Positions 1 to 6,832 of a stretch of 10,200 nucleotides of DNA are shown piece after piece. The DNA comes from Cyanobacteriota bacterium (lineage in GTDB: Bacteria > Cyanobacteriota > Cyanobacteriia > PCC-6307 > Cyanobiaceae): NCBI GenBank assembly GCA_947463165.1, contig CANHSW010000047.1, positions 1 through 10,200 of the forward strand. Reading direction: 5' to 3'. Position 1 is the stretch's first letter. Every line of letters starts with the position of its first letter. Below the pieces are notes generated by a model. That model did not search any database, was not told the DNA's origin, and worked only from the letters and a program-made list of their open reading frames with translations. A program made the translations under genes and the position numbers.

Positions 1-398
1 AAGATCTATTCCTCATGCTCAACCCCAAAGGTCAGTTGAGCGGCTTTTACATCGACAAGACCGACCAGGCTCCAAGCAAGGTGGTGGCTCAATTCATGAA
101 CGCCATCAGCCAGGGCCAATACGTGAGCGCCCGCAGCTTTTTCAGCCCTGCCATGCAGAAGGAGGTGAGCGCCGCCTCGCTACAGGCCAAGTGGCAGCGC
201 CTGCAGCGAAGCACTGGCAATTTCATCCAGGTGAAGCGGCTGGTGGAGGCGGCTGAGAACCCGGATCAGCGCCTGGTGCTGGTGCAGACCGAGTTCAACA
301 GGCTCACCGACAACCTGTTTGTAATCCTCGATGCCAACAATTTGATCACCGGCGTCGACTTCCCCATCGACCCAAATCCTCTGCGCGGCGGCAGCTAA
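1..398 (+). CDS. DUF3887-like protein, 3' part (gene runs off the left edge)
   Basis: The reading frame is open from base 3, so the gene starts outside the window and the Met at base 15 is probably internal. The visible 131 codons show a small alpha+beta fold pattern: an AKVVAQFMNAISQGQY-type helix, an FFSPAMQKEVSAASLQAKWQRL segment, then strands ending in NLFVILDANNLITGVDF. This resembles DUF3887/NTF2-like modules, small domains often found at the N-terminus of secreted or hydrolase proteins. The first residues (DLFLMLNPKGQLSGFYI) match that closing strand pair, so the full protein probably carries at least two copies of the module, with the window cutting into the end of the first. The stop is TAA, 131 bases before glgB on the same strand. 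The function is unknown. The family call is by pattern only; coding status is secure. Confidence 0.75.
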   Translation, partial: DLFLMLNPKGQLSGFYIDKTDQAPSKVVAQFMNAISQGQYVSARSFFSPAMQKEVSAASLQAKWQRLQRSTGNFIQVKRLVEAAENPDQRLVLVQTEFNRLTDNLFVILDANNLITGVDFPIDPNPLRGGS

Positions 399-529
399 TT
401 TGAATTAAATCTGCTGAAGTTGGGTCCAGACCCCCCACCAGAGCCTTGATTGGAGGATCTGGGCACCCCAGCCGGGTGGCCCGGACTCCTGGGAGGCGCC
501 TAAGCTCACGGCGCCGCAGACAGTGCTCC
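399..529 (+). other. glgB leader / intergenic spacer with a short hairpin
   Basis: This 131-base gap separates the DUF3887-like gene from glgB. Its first 20 bases are AT-rich and the rest is GC-rich. GGCGCC at 495-500 and again at 510-515 can pair around a 9-base loop, 14 bases before the glgB start. An imperfect GC stem is also possible between about 460 and 483. Neither is followed by a T run, so neither looks like an intrinsic terminator. I see no convincing promoter hexamers and no NtcA site. Confidence 0.3.
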
Positions 530-2866
530 ATGGCTCCGATCAGCCTCGACTGGATGGTGGACGACAGCCGGCGTCTGGAGGAATGTCGTCACGATCACCC
601 CTTCGCGCTGCTCGGCCCCCAAGCCCTCGACAACGGCAATTGGGTGGTGCGCGTCTGGATGCCCGAGGCCGATCGGGTGGATCTGTTGCTAGCGGGCGAC
701 CTAGGCGGCGCCCATGGCTTGGTGGCGGGGGAGCCGATCCCTCTGGCCAATCCCCACCACCGCTGGATTTTTGAAACCGAACTGCCGATCAACCCTGGCA
801 CCAGCTATCGGGTGAGGGTGTCGCGGGGTGGCATCGAACACGAGGCCCACGACCCCTGGGCCTTCCGGGATGAGTGGATGGGCGAGATGGATCGCCATCT
901 GTTCGCCGAGGGCAACCATCACCACATCTGGCAGCGGATGGGGGCCCACCTCAGCCGGCGGGGTGGCATCGAGGGGGTGTGCTTTTGCCTCTGGGCCCCC
1001 AATGCCCTCAGCGTTGCCGTGCTTGGCAACTTCAACGGCTGGGATGGCCGCCATCACCCGATGCAGAGTCGGCTGGGGGGCTGCTGGGAGCTGTTCATCC
1101 CCGGCCTGAAGGCGGGTGAGATTTACAAGTACGAGATCCGCACCCAGGCCGGCCACTGCTATCAGAAGGCTGATCCCTACGGCTTCCGCCACGAGGTGCG
1201 GCCAGCCAATGGTTCGATCGTGGAGCCCCTGGGCGGCTATTCCTGGACCGATGGCGCCTGGATGCAGCAACGCGATAGCGCCAATCCGCTGGATCAGCCG
1301 ATCTCGGTGTACGAGATGCATCTTGGCAGCTGGATGCATGGCAGTGCCGACCAGCCCTATCTGGAAGCCGATGGCAGGGCCCGAGCGCCGGTGCCCGCCG
1401 CCGATCTCAAGCCCGGTGCCCGACTGCTCACCTACCCGGAACTGGCCGATCGGGTGATCCCCTATGTAAAGGCCCGCGGTTTCACCCACATCGAGCTGAT
1501 GCCGATCTCGGAGCATCCCTTTGATGGTTCCTGGGGCTATCAGGTGACGGGTTGGTATGCCCCCACCAGTCGCTTTGGCAGTCCTGATGAATTCCGCAAC
1601 TTCGTAGATCGCTGCCACGCCGCAGGCATTGGCGTGATTCTCGACTGGGTGCCGGGTCACTTTCCCAAGGACGCCCATGGCCTGGCCTTTTTCGATGGCG
1701 CTCACCTCTATGAACATGCCGATCCCCGCATTGGCGAACACAAGGAGTGGGGCACGCTGATCTTTAACTACAGTCGCAATGAGGTGCGTAATTTCCTGGT
1801 TGCGAATCTGGTGTATTGGTTCGAGCAATTTCATATTGATGGAATTCGGGTGGATGCGGTTGCCTCCATGCTCTATCGCGATTACCTGCGCCCAGATGGG
1901 GAATGGCTCGCCAACGAACATGGCGGTCGAGAGAATTTAGAGGCGGTTAAGTTTCTGCAGCAGGCCAACCACGTGCTGTTTCAGCACTTCCCTGGCGCCC
2001 TATCGATCGCCGAGGAATCCACCACCTGGCCCATGGTTACCCAGCCCACCAATATTGGAGGACTGGGATTCAATTTGAAGTGGAATATGGGCTGGATGCA
2101 CGATATGCTGGATTATTTTGAACTGGACCCCTGGTTCCGCCAGTTCCATCAAAATAATGTAACCTTCTCTATTTGGTACGCCTATACTGAGAGCTTCATG
2201 CTTGCCCTCAGTCATGACGAAGTGGTGCATGGCAAGAGCAACTTGCTGCATAAAATGCCTGGAGATGATTGGCAAAAATTTGCCAACGTTCGTGCGCTGT
2301 TGGCCTATATGTGGACCCATCCCGGTAAAAAGACTATTTTTATGGGTATGGAGTTTGGCCAGCGCTCGGAGTGGAATGTCTGGGGTGATCTGCAGTGGGA
2401 ACTGCTTCAGCACGAGCCCCATAGGCAGCTGCAATGCCTAGTAGGCGACCTGAATGCGTTCTACAAAGCGGAGCCAGCCCTCTGGCGTGACGACTTTGAT
2501 CAGTATGGTTTCCAGTGGATTGATTGTGGTGACAACCGTCACTCGGTGATCAGTTTCATGCGCCGGGAAAGTGCCACCGGCAGCTGGCTGGTGGTGGTGG
2601 CCAACTTTACCCCTCAAAGTCATTCCCATTACCGGGTTGGCGTACCCATGGATGGCTTCTACGGCGAGGTGTTCAACACCGACGCCGAGCGCTATGGCGG
2701 TAGTAATTTAGGCAACCTTGGTGGCAAGTTCACCGATGCCTGGCGCATTCATGGCTACGAGCAGTCCCTGGACCTCTGCCTACCACCCCTCTCCTTGCTC
2801 GTGTTGAAAAGGGATCAGTCCCGCAGCCAGCTGTTGCCGGCCGCGGATAGCGACGAGCTGGCCTAG
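530..2866 (+). CDS. glgB: 1,4-alpha-glucan branching enzyme (GH13)
   Basis: GlgB cuts alpha-1,4 glucan chains and rejoins them as alpha-1,6 branches during glycogen synthesis in the cytoplasm. The 778-residue product has the usual order: an N-terminal CBM48-like region (about 20-115), a second CBM48 domain (about 130-225, with [21 protein letters not shown]), the GH13 barrel (about 265-620, starting near [11 protein letters not shown]), and a C-terminal beta domain. The barrel shows GIRVDAV with nucleophile D442, SIAEEST with acid/base E495, and LSHDEVVHG with D563. The spacings of 53 and 121 residues match E. coli D405/E458/D526. The ATG at 530 is chosen because [22 protein letters not shown] resembles the N-terminus of picocyanobacterial GlgB; the 28 upstream codons from TTG 446 are Arg/Gly-rich and look non-coding. 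ATG 554 is a less likely alternative. No clear Shine-Dalgarno is visible. Wobble positions are more AT-rich in roughly 1780-2350. Confidence 0.96.
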   Translation: MAPISLDWMVDDSRRLEECRHDHPFALLGPQALDNGNWVVRVWMPEADRVDLLLAGDLGGAHGLVAGEPIPLANPHHRWIFETELPINPGTSYRVRVSRGGIEHEAHDPWAFRDEWMGEMDRHLFAEGNHHHIWQRMGAHLSRRGGIEGVCFCLWAPNALSVAVLGNFNGWDGRHHPMQSRLGGCWELFIPGLKAGEIYKYEIRTQAGHCYQKADPYGFRHEVRPANGSIVEPLGGYSWTDGAWMQQRDSANPLDQPISVYEMHLGSWMHGSADQPYLEADGRARAPVPAADLKPGARLLTYPELADRVIPYVKARGFTHIELMPISEHPFDGSWGYQVTGWYAPTSRFGSPDEFRNFVDRCHAAGIGVILDWVPGHFPKDAHGLAFFDGAHLYEHADPRIGEHKEWGTLIFNYSRNEVRNFLVANLVYWFEQFHIDGIRVDAVASMLYRDYLRPDGEWLANEHGGRENLEAVKFLQQANHVLFQHFPGALSIAEESTTWPMVTQPTNIGGLGFNLKWNMGWMHDMLDYFELDPWFRQFHQNNVTFSIWYAYTESFMLALSHDEVVHGKSNLLHKMPGDDWQKFANVRALLAYMWTHPGKKTIFMGMEFGQRSEWNVWGDLQWELLQHEPHRQLQCLVGDLNAFYKAEPALWRDDFDQYGFQWIDCGDNRHSVISFMRRESATGSWLVVVANFTPQSHSHYRVGVPMDGFYGEVFNTDAERYGGSNLGNLGGKFTDAWRIHGYEQSLDLCLPPLSLLVLKRDQSRSQLLPAADSDELA

Positions 2867-2873
2867 GGGCCAG
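2858..2873. terminator. Short hairpin at the glgB / methyltransferase convergence
   Basis: CTGGCC (2858-2863) and GGCCAG (2868-2873) form a 6-bp stem around the loop TAGG, which contains the glgB stop. Only 12 bases separate the two convergent stops, so this is the only candidate structure for ending either transcript. There is no T run on either strand, so a role in termination is uncertain. Confidence 0.25.
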
Positions 2874-2878
2874 AGCTG

Positions 2879-3961
2879 TTAGGCCGGCTTGCGGGCCGAC
2901 CAAACCCTGGCCATGAAGTGGGTTTCGGCGGTGATCGCCTCGAAACCCGCTTCACTTAGCCGCCCTTCAATGGAATCAGAGATGTAATCGCGGTAATAGG
3001 GTTCGTGGAATACCCGCCGAAAATTCTCCATGATCGGCGAGAACTCGGGTGAATCGGCCAATTGGATCGAGTCGATCAACACGATCACGCCACCGGGTTC
3101 CAGCACTCGCCAGCAGTCGTTGATCACGTTCTGCCGGGCGGCTGCGGGTAGCTCATGCAGCAGAAACACACAGCTGACCGCCTGGAAGGAGTCGTCGGCC
3201 AGGGGCATGTTTTCGGCGTTGGCCTGTACCAGTTGGCAGAGCCCTGGCGAGAGATCGTTCAGCCAGCGATTGGCCTGGCGCAGGTAGGCGGTGGAAAGAT
3301 CGACGCCCACTAGCTGGGCCTTGGGCAGAGCACTGCGGATTTGATGCATGGTACGACCGGTACCGGTGGCCACATCCAGCACTCGAATGCCGGTGGCGGG
3401 GCGATCGGCAAACTGGCGCAAGCCGCGCAGCAGCGGCGCCAGCAGGCGGCGGCGCATCGGATCGGCGTTGCCGTTGAACAGCAATTCCACCTGCAGGTCG
3501 TAGAGGGAGGCCGAGTGATCACTCAGGTAGCCATCGGTTTGGTGATGGAAGTTCTGCAGGTAGTAGTCCGGGTAGGCAGCCGGCTCCACATCCTGGGGTA
3601 AATCGCGCACATTGCGCTGCTGGCGGCGGTTCCAGGTGCTGGGCATGTCCAGCCAGACCAGGGGATAGCGGCTGGCCCAGTCCAGCCAGGGGGCATCGAA
3701 CAGCAGCGCAGCTGGATAGAGCCCCTGCTCGGCCTCCTGCCAATCCAGCTCACCCAAAGCATCCATGCTGGTTTTCAAGCGGCCCATCAGCTGGGGGTCA
3801 ACAGGCACGGTCTTGGGGGTGCCGTCGGGAGCCAGCAGACCCATCAGGCGGCTGCTCATCTCTTTATGGGCCAGACCGAACAGCCCTTTTCCCTGCTGGA
3901 GTGTCTGGTAAGCCAGCTTGGTGAGCTGATCGGGCATGGCGACTGGCCGAGGTGGCTTCAT
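2879..3961 (-). CDS. Class I SAM-dependent methyltransferase, substrate unknown
   Basis: The 360-residue protein has an N-terminal region of about 150 residues that I do not recognise, followed by a Rossmann-type methyltransferase domain (about 155-345). Visible motifs are VLDVATGTG (194-202, motif I, binding SAM), an acidic residue after the second strand (VGVD, D221, expected to contact the ribose), ANAENMPL (247-254), a FLLHEL strand region (266-271), and the LEPGG turn (287-291) before VIVLIDS. This architecture fits small-molecule or quinone-type methyltransferases, but the acceptor cannot be read from sequence. The N-terminal domain has Trp-rich segments (LDWQEAEQGL, APWLDWASRYPLVWLD). 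The start is ATG 3961, or possibly the Met 9 codon (ATG at 3937 on the reverse strand); neither has a strong ribosome binding site. The gene is divergent from the small protein at 4176 and shares the NtcA-like palindrome region with it. Confidence 0.88.
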   Translation of the reverse strand: MKPPRPVAMPDQLTKLAYQTLQQGKGLFGLAHKEMSSRLMGLLAPDGTPKTVPVDPQLMGRLKTSMDALGELDWQEAEQGLYPAALLFDAPWLDWASRYPLVWLDMPSTWNRRQQRNVRDLPQDVEPAAYPDYYLQNFHHQTDGYLSDHSASLYDLQVELLFNGNADPMRRRLLAPLLRGLRQFADRPATGIRVLDVATGTGRTMHQIRSALPKAQLVGVDLSTAYLRQANRWLNDLSPGLCQLVQANAENMPLADDSFQAVSCVFLLHELPAAARQNVINDCWRVLEPGGVIVLIDSIQLADSPEFSPIMENFRRVFHEPYYRDYISDSIEGRLSEAGFEAITAETHFMARVWSARKPA

Positions 3962-4041
3962 GATTCATACCCATTCCAGCGGATCGGGCCAGCAGCTGCG
4001 ACCCGGCCGCCCCAGATAAAGAAATGTCACGACCGCCCATT

Positions 4042-4063
4042 TTTGGTAGCAACGGCTACCAAA
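4042..4063. promoter_or_regulatory. Perfect NtcA-type palindrome inside a 9-bp inverted repeat
   Basis: TTTGGTAGC (4042-4050) and GCTACCAAA (4055-4063) are perfect inverted repeats around AACG. Inside them, 4046-4059 reads GTAGCAACGGCTAC, an exact GTA-N8-TAC, the consensus for NtcA, the CRP-family nitrogen regulator of cyanobacteria. The site lies 85 bases from the methyltransferase start and 117 from the small protein start. A -10-like ATAAAT stands at 4074-4079 on the plus strand. On the minus strand TTTATC (4015-4020) is possible. Neither has the canonical N22 spacing to TAN3T, so the regulated gene and the sign of regulation are open. Lack of a T run argues against a terminator. Confidence 0.55.
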
Positions 4064-4076
4064 GGGCGTCAGGATA

Positions 4077-4149
4077 AATGCATCGAGGCCGAATGCGCAG
4101 AATGCGTTGAGGCTGAATGCATCGTCCGACTCCAATCGTCCGACTCCAA
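4077..4149 (+). repeat. Short tandem and interspersed repeats in a divergent leader
   Basis: TCGTCCGACTCCAA occurs twice head to tail (4122-4135, 4136-4149), with no mismatch. Just upstream, GAGGCCGAATGC (4085-4096) recurs 24 bases on as GAGGCTGAATGC (4109-4120), and AATGCATCG occurs at 4077-4085 and 4116-4124. The block sits between the NtcA-type palindrome and the small protein start, so it is probably 5' leader. Slippage or recent local duplication is the simplest origin. Confidence 0.7.
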
Positions 4150-4175
4150 TTGCCACGACCATGAGGAAAGCCGCC

Positions 4176-4433
4176 ATGACCATGATCCCCCTGCCCGCCA
4201 ACGCCGCCCGCCAGGCCGGGCCCGAGCGCGTGTTCACCAGTTGGGCCAGGCAGCACCAGCGTCAAAATCGCCTTTGGGCAGCTTCCCTGGCCCAGATCAG
4301 CCGCCACCACGATCTAAATCCGGCAGGCGATGCCAGCCATCAAATGCGGGCCTGGGCCCTGCGCCAGGCCAGGGCCAAACATCTGCACGACAGTGCCATC
4401 GCCCAGATTCGCGCCTCGGAGTTTGGCGCCTAA
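4176..4433 (+). CDS. Small Arg/His-rich basic protein, unrecognised
   Basis: This 85-residue frame has GC-rich wobble positions like its neighbours, unlike the flanking non-coding DNA, which supports it as a real gene. GAGG (4163-4166) sits 9 bases before ATG 4176 and decides this start over ATG 4161 or 4107. The product has 10 Arg, 1 Lys and 6 His against only 5 Asp/Glu, with no membrane segment, signal peptide or Cys. It looks mostly helical and rich in Gln (PERVFTSWARQHQRQNR, then ALRQARAKHLHDSAIAQIRA). I do not recognise the family. It stands tail to tail with glnA and has an NtcA-type palindrome upstream. Small basic proteins under NtcA control that bind glutamine synthetase (GifA/GifB, known from Synechocystis) are one candidate class, but this is inference from size, charge and context. 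Confidence 0.65.
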   Translation: MTMIPLPANAARQAGPERVFTSWARQHQRQNRLWAASLAQISRHHDLNPAGDASHQMRAWALRQARAKHLHDSAIAQIRASEFGA

Positions 4434-4508
4434 ATTACGACGCCAAAGGATTATTGGTTAATTTGGACCAATTAAAGGCATATGAATTTTTTGAGTAATT
4501 AAATACAA
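4434..4508 (+). other. AT-rich spacer after the small basic gene
   Basis: Base composition turns sharply AT-rich after the stop at 4433. ATTGGT and ACCAAT (about 4452-4471) can form a 6-bp stem around 8 bases, and a TTTTTT run follows some 17 bases later. That is too far for a standard intrinsic terminator, though it may help end the small-gene transcript. I see nothing else here. Confidence 0.3.
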
Positions 4509-4511
4509 GCG

Positions 4512-4556
4512 AAAAAAATGGCCATTCCGATCGCCAGGGCGAAGGAATGGCCATTT
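4512..4556 (-). terminator. Strong intrinsic terminator of glnA
   Basis: AAATGGCCATTCC (4516-4528) pairs perfectly with GGAATGGCCATTT (4544-4556), a 13-bp stem around a 15-base loop. On the minus strand the stem runs into seven T (4518 down to 4512), giving a classical rho-independent terminator about 45 bases after the glnA stop. In the plus direction the stem is followed only by ATTG, so it may work weakly for the converging small gene. Confidence 0.9.
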
Positions 4557-4558
4557 AT

Positions 4559-4610
4559 TGCAGATCAGGTGACGTGAGATCAGGCGTCTATTTGCTGCAG
4601 ATCAGGCGTC
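4559..4610 (-). repeat. Duplicated glnA tail sequence
   Basis: AGATCAGGCGTC occurs at 4577-4588 and at 4599-4610, the latter covering the last two codons and stop of glnA. TGCAGATCAGG occurs at 4559-4569 and 4596-4606. Read on the minus strand, the final Asp-Ala-stop of glnA is echoed 22 bases downstream, and more partially again further on. This looks like a small tandem duplication at the gene end. It does not change the protein. Confidence 0.75.
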
Positions 4611-6020
4611 GTAGTACATCACGAATTCATGGGGATGGGGGCGCTGGCGCAGTTGCTGCACTTCCTCGTACTTCATCGAGATCCAGTTATTAATAAAATC
4701 TTCGCTGAACACTCCTCCAGCCAGCAGATAGTCCTTGTCGGCGTCGAGAGCCTCCAGGGAGCCATTCAGTGAGGCGGGCACAGTGGAGATCTGGGCCAGT
4801 TCCTCTGCCGAGAGCTCAAATAGATCCACATCGGTGCCATCGCCCGGATCGATCTGGTTTTTGATGCCGTCCAAGCCGGCCATCAACATCGCCGCAAAGC
4901 CCAGGTATGGGTTGGAGAGGGCATCGCCGGAGCGGAATTCGAGCCGCTTGGCCTTCGGACTGGGGCCAGTGAGCGGAATGCGCACGGCGGCGGAGCGGTT
5001 GCCCTGGGAGTACACCAGGTTCACGGGCGCTTCAAAGCCAGGCACCAGCCGCTTGTAGCTGTTGGTGGTGGGGTTGGTGAAGGCCAGGAAGCTGGGGGCG
5101 TGCTTGAGCAGGCCACCGATGTACCAGCGGGCGGTTTGGGAGAGGTTGGCGTAGGTGCCTTCGCCAAAGAACAGCGGCTGACCACCCTTCCAGAGGCTCT
5201 GGTGCACGTGCATGCCACTGCCGTTATCGCCAAAAATTGGCTTGGGCATGAAGGTGGCAGACTTGCCATATTTTTTGGCGATGTTGCGCACTACATATTT
5301 GTAGATCATCACGTTGTCTGCCGCGCTGATTAGCTCGGCAAATTTCATGCCAAGCTCGTGTTGGGCGGTGGCAACTTCGTGGTGTTGCTTCTCGATTGGC
5401 ACCCCGAGGCTGGCCATGACCAACAGCATTTCGCTGCGCATGTCCTGAAGGGTGTCATTAGGAGCTACGGGAAAATAGCCTTCCTTGAGCTGAATTTTGT
5501 ATGCCAGGTTGCCGCCTTCCTCCAGGCGAGCATTGTTCCAGGGGGCCTCGATGGAATCGACACTGTAAAAACTAGTGCCGTTACTAGAGGTATAGCGAAC
5601 GTCGTCGAAGATAAAGAATTCAGGTTCTGGCCCGAAGTAGGCGGTGTCGGCGATGCCGGTGGAGGCCAGGTAGTCGAGGGCCTTCTGGGCCAGGGCCCGG
5701 GGGCAGCGGCCATAGGGCTGGCCGCTGCGGGGCTCCTGGATCGAGCAGATCAGGCTGAGGGTTTTATGACTGTAAAAAGGATCAATCCAGGCTGTGTTCG
5801 GATCGGGCACCATGCACATGTCCGATTCATTGATCGCCTTCCAGCCGCGGATAGAAGAGCCGTCGAAGGCTACGCCGCTAGAGAAGGCGTCCTCGTCGAT
5901 CAGATCGTTACAGACAGTGAGGTGCTGCCACTTGCCGTGGAGATCGATGAACTTGAGGTCGATCAGCTCAATTCCTTCGTCTTTGATTTGACGGAGGACA
6001 TCCTGGGCTGTTTTCGCCAT
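4602..6020 (-). CDS. glnA: Glutamine synthetase, type I
   Basis: GlnA makes glutamine from glutamate, ammonium and ATP, the entry step of GS-GOGAT nitrogen assimilation, as a cytoplasmic dodecamer. The 472-residue length is typical of GSI. An N-terminal beta-grasp domain ends near 105, with the conserved [10 protein letters not shown] loop (51-60). The catalytic domain shows [10 protein letters not shown] (metal ligands E132, E134), [10 protein letters not shown] (266-275), [17 protein letters not shown] substrate segment with E330, NRSAAVRIP (341-349), and RLEFRSGD (359-366). The position matching the adenylylated Tyr of enterobacterial GS is Phe (F401, in [10 protein letters not shown]), so control by adenylylation is excluded, as expected in cyanobacteria. 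The C-terminus [13 protein letters not shown] is standard. It is transcribed alone, with an NtcA promoter and its own terminator. Confidence 0.98.
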   Translation of the reverse strand: MAKTAQDVLRQIKDEGIELIDLKFIDLHGKWQHLTVCNDLIDEDAFSSGVAFDGSSIRGWKAINESDMCMVPDPNTAWIDPFYSHKTLSLICSIQEPRSGQPYGRCPRALAQKALDYLASTGIADTAYFGPEPEFFIFDDVRYTSSNGTSFYSVDSIEAPWNNARLEEGGNLAYKIQLKEGYFPVAPNDTLQDMRSEMLLVMASLGVPIEKQHHEVATAQHELGMKFAELISAADNVMIYKYVVRNIAKKYGKSATFMPKPIFGDNGSGMHVHQSLWKGGQPLFFGEGTYANLSQTARWYIGGLLKHAPSFLAFTNPTTNSYKRLVPGFEAPVNLVYSQGNRSAAVRIPLTGPSPKAKRLEFRSGDALSNPYLGFAAMLMAGLDGIKNQIDPGDGTDVDLFELSAEELAQISTVPASLNGSLEALDADKDYLLAGGVFSEDFINNWISMKYEEVQQLRQRPHPHEFVMYYDA

Positions 6021-6061
6021 GAATTGAATTGGGTGGCCCGCCAGCGTGGCAGTTGATTTGG

Positions 6062-6103
6062 AAAGTAAACAGCCACCTCCAGCCCTTTTGTATCAACCGT
6101 AAC
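6062..6103 (-). promoter_or_regulatory. NtcA-activated (class II) promoter of glnA
   Basis: On the minus strand GTT-N8-TAC (6103 to 6090) is followed after exactly 22 bases by TACTTT (6067-6062), which fits TAN3T. GTA-N8-TAC-N22-TAN3T is the established form of NtcA-activated promoters. The only departure is GTT for GTA in the distal half. Transcription would start near 6055, giving a leader of about 35 bases, too short to hold a glutamine riboswitch. The other side of the region leads to apcF. Confidence 0.85.
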
Positions 6104-6200
6104 CAAAAACCAATTGTCCCTGTCCCTGGGGCTCCCCATCTCTGGCCGGAGCGCTTGCGTAACCGTTTCTGTCAAATTCGCCAGATCGCCGCCCCAGCCT

Positions 6201-6229
6201 GGGTTCTGCCGTTGCACAAGTGCTAGCTT
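6201..6229 (+). promoter_or_regulatory. Possible apcF promoter
   Basis: TGCTAGCTT (6221-6229) reads as an extended -10, with TAGCTT at 6224-6229 fitting TAN3T, 29 bases before the apcF start. No good -35 is present 17 bases upstream, though many cyanobacterial promoters rely mainly on the -10. A longer transcript from further left in the 238-base divergent region is equally possible. Confidence 0.3.
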
Positions 6230-6258
6230 CAAAACCAGGTGCGCCACTCCCACCAGCC

Positions 6259-6777
6259 ATGCGCGATGCCATCACCGGTCTGATCGGCCGCTACGACCAG
6301 TTGGGCCGCCATCTGGATCGGGATGCGATCGATAACATCGCCACCTATCTCTCGGAGGCCGAAATTCGTTTGGCCGCCGTGGAGCTGATCAATGCCCAGG
6401 CCGCCGACATCGTGCGCGAAGCCGCCCAACGCCTGTGGTTGGAGGATCCCGAGCTGATCCTTCCGGGTGGCAACGCCTACACCACCCGGCGGCTGTCGGC
6501 CTGCCTGCGGGACATGGATTACTTCCTGCGCTACGCCAGCTACGCCCTGATCGCCGGCGACTTCACCATCCTCAACGAGCGGGTGCTCAACGGCCTCGAC
6601 GACACCTACAAGAGTCTGGGGGTGCCCACCGGTCCGACCGTGCGCAGCATCTCGCTGTTGGCCGAGGTGGTTTGCGAGCAGCTGGCCAAGGTGAACATCA
6701 CCGACACCACTGCCGTGCGCTTGCCCTTCGAGCACCTCTGCCGCGGACTGGCCGCCTCGAACGTAAGGGCCCGCTGA
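6259..6777 (+). CDS. apcF: Allophycocyanin beta-18 subunit (phycobilisome core)
   Basis: ApcF is a minor beta-type phycobiliprotein that pairs with the core-membrane linker ApcE domain in the phycobilisome core, near the terminal energy emitters at the thylakoid surface. The 172-residue globin-like protein carries ACLRDMDYFLRYASY with chromophore Cys82 and the conserved R84/D85 that hold phycocyanobilin. GGNAYTTRR gives N72, the usual methylated Asn of beta subunits. ERVLNGLDDTYKSLGVP is the family's G-H region. MRDAITGLI at the start and the slightly long C-terminus (PFEHLCRGLAASNVRAR) favour ApcF over the major ApcB. ATG 6259 is chosen by family alignment; 13 further codons to ATG 6220 have no counterpart. 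It is divergent from glnA and lies 55 bases before the aminotransferase on the same strand, so co-transcription is possible. Confidence 0.93.
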   Translation: MRDAITGLIGRYDQLGRHLDRDAIDNIATYLSEAEIRLAAVELINAQAADIVREAAQRLWLEDPELILPGGNAYTTRRLSACLRDMDYFLRYASYALIAGDFTILNERVLNGLDDTYKSLGVPTGPTVRSISLLAEVVCEQLAKVNITDTTAVRLPFEHLCRGLAASNVRAR

Positions 6778-6832
6778 GGCCGCGGCGCTAATCGCGAGTC
6801 CTTAGGCTCCCATTCAACCCCCAGCTATCTCC

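Noticed and set aside
701..1921. 406-codon open frame antisense to glgB
   Set aside because: It lies wholly opposite a confident gene with intact catalytic residues. Its product is Gly/His/Ile-rich with no recognisable domain, as expected from the reverse of GC-rich coding DNA.
4042..4063. Hairpin considered as an intrinsic terminator
   Set aside because: No T run on either strand and it lies upstream of both divergent genes. The GTA-N8-TAC core explains it better.
3866..4498. 210-codon plus-strand frame spanning the methyltransferase start, intergenic repeats and small gene
   Set aside because: It begins inside the methyltransferase gene. Its CIEAECAECVEAEC stretch only reflects the intergenic repeats, and the 4176-4433 frame has far better codon use and a ribosome binding site.
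4494..4507. GTA-TAC pair near 4495 considered as an NtcA site
   Set aside because: The gap is 6 bases, not 8, and it lies between convergent gene ends.
6021..6055. Glutamine riboswitch in the glnA leader
   Set aside because: The predicted leader is only about 35 bases and I see none of the conserved motif pieces.
5358..6056. 232-codon open frame antisense to glnA
   Set aside because: It mirrors glnA codon bias and has no domain or plausible start context.
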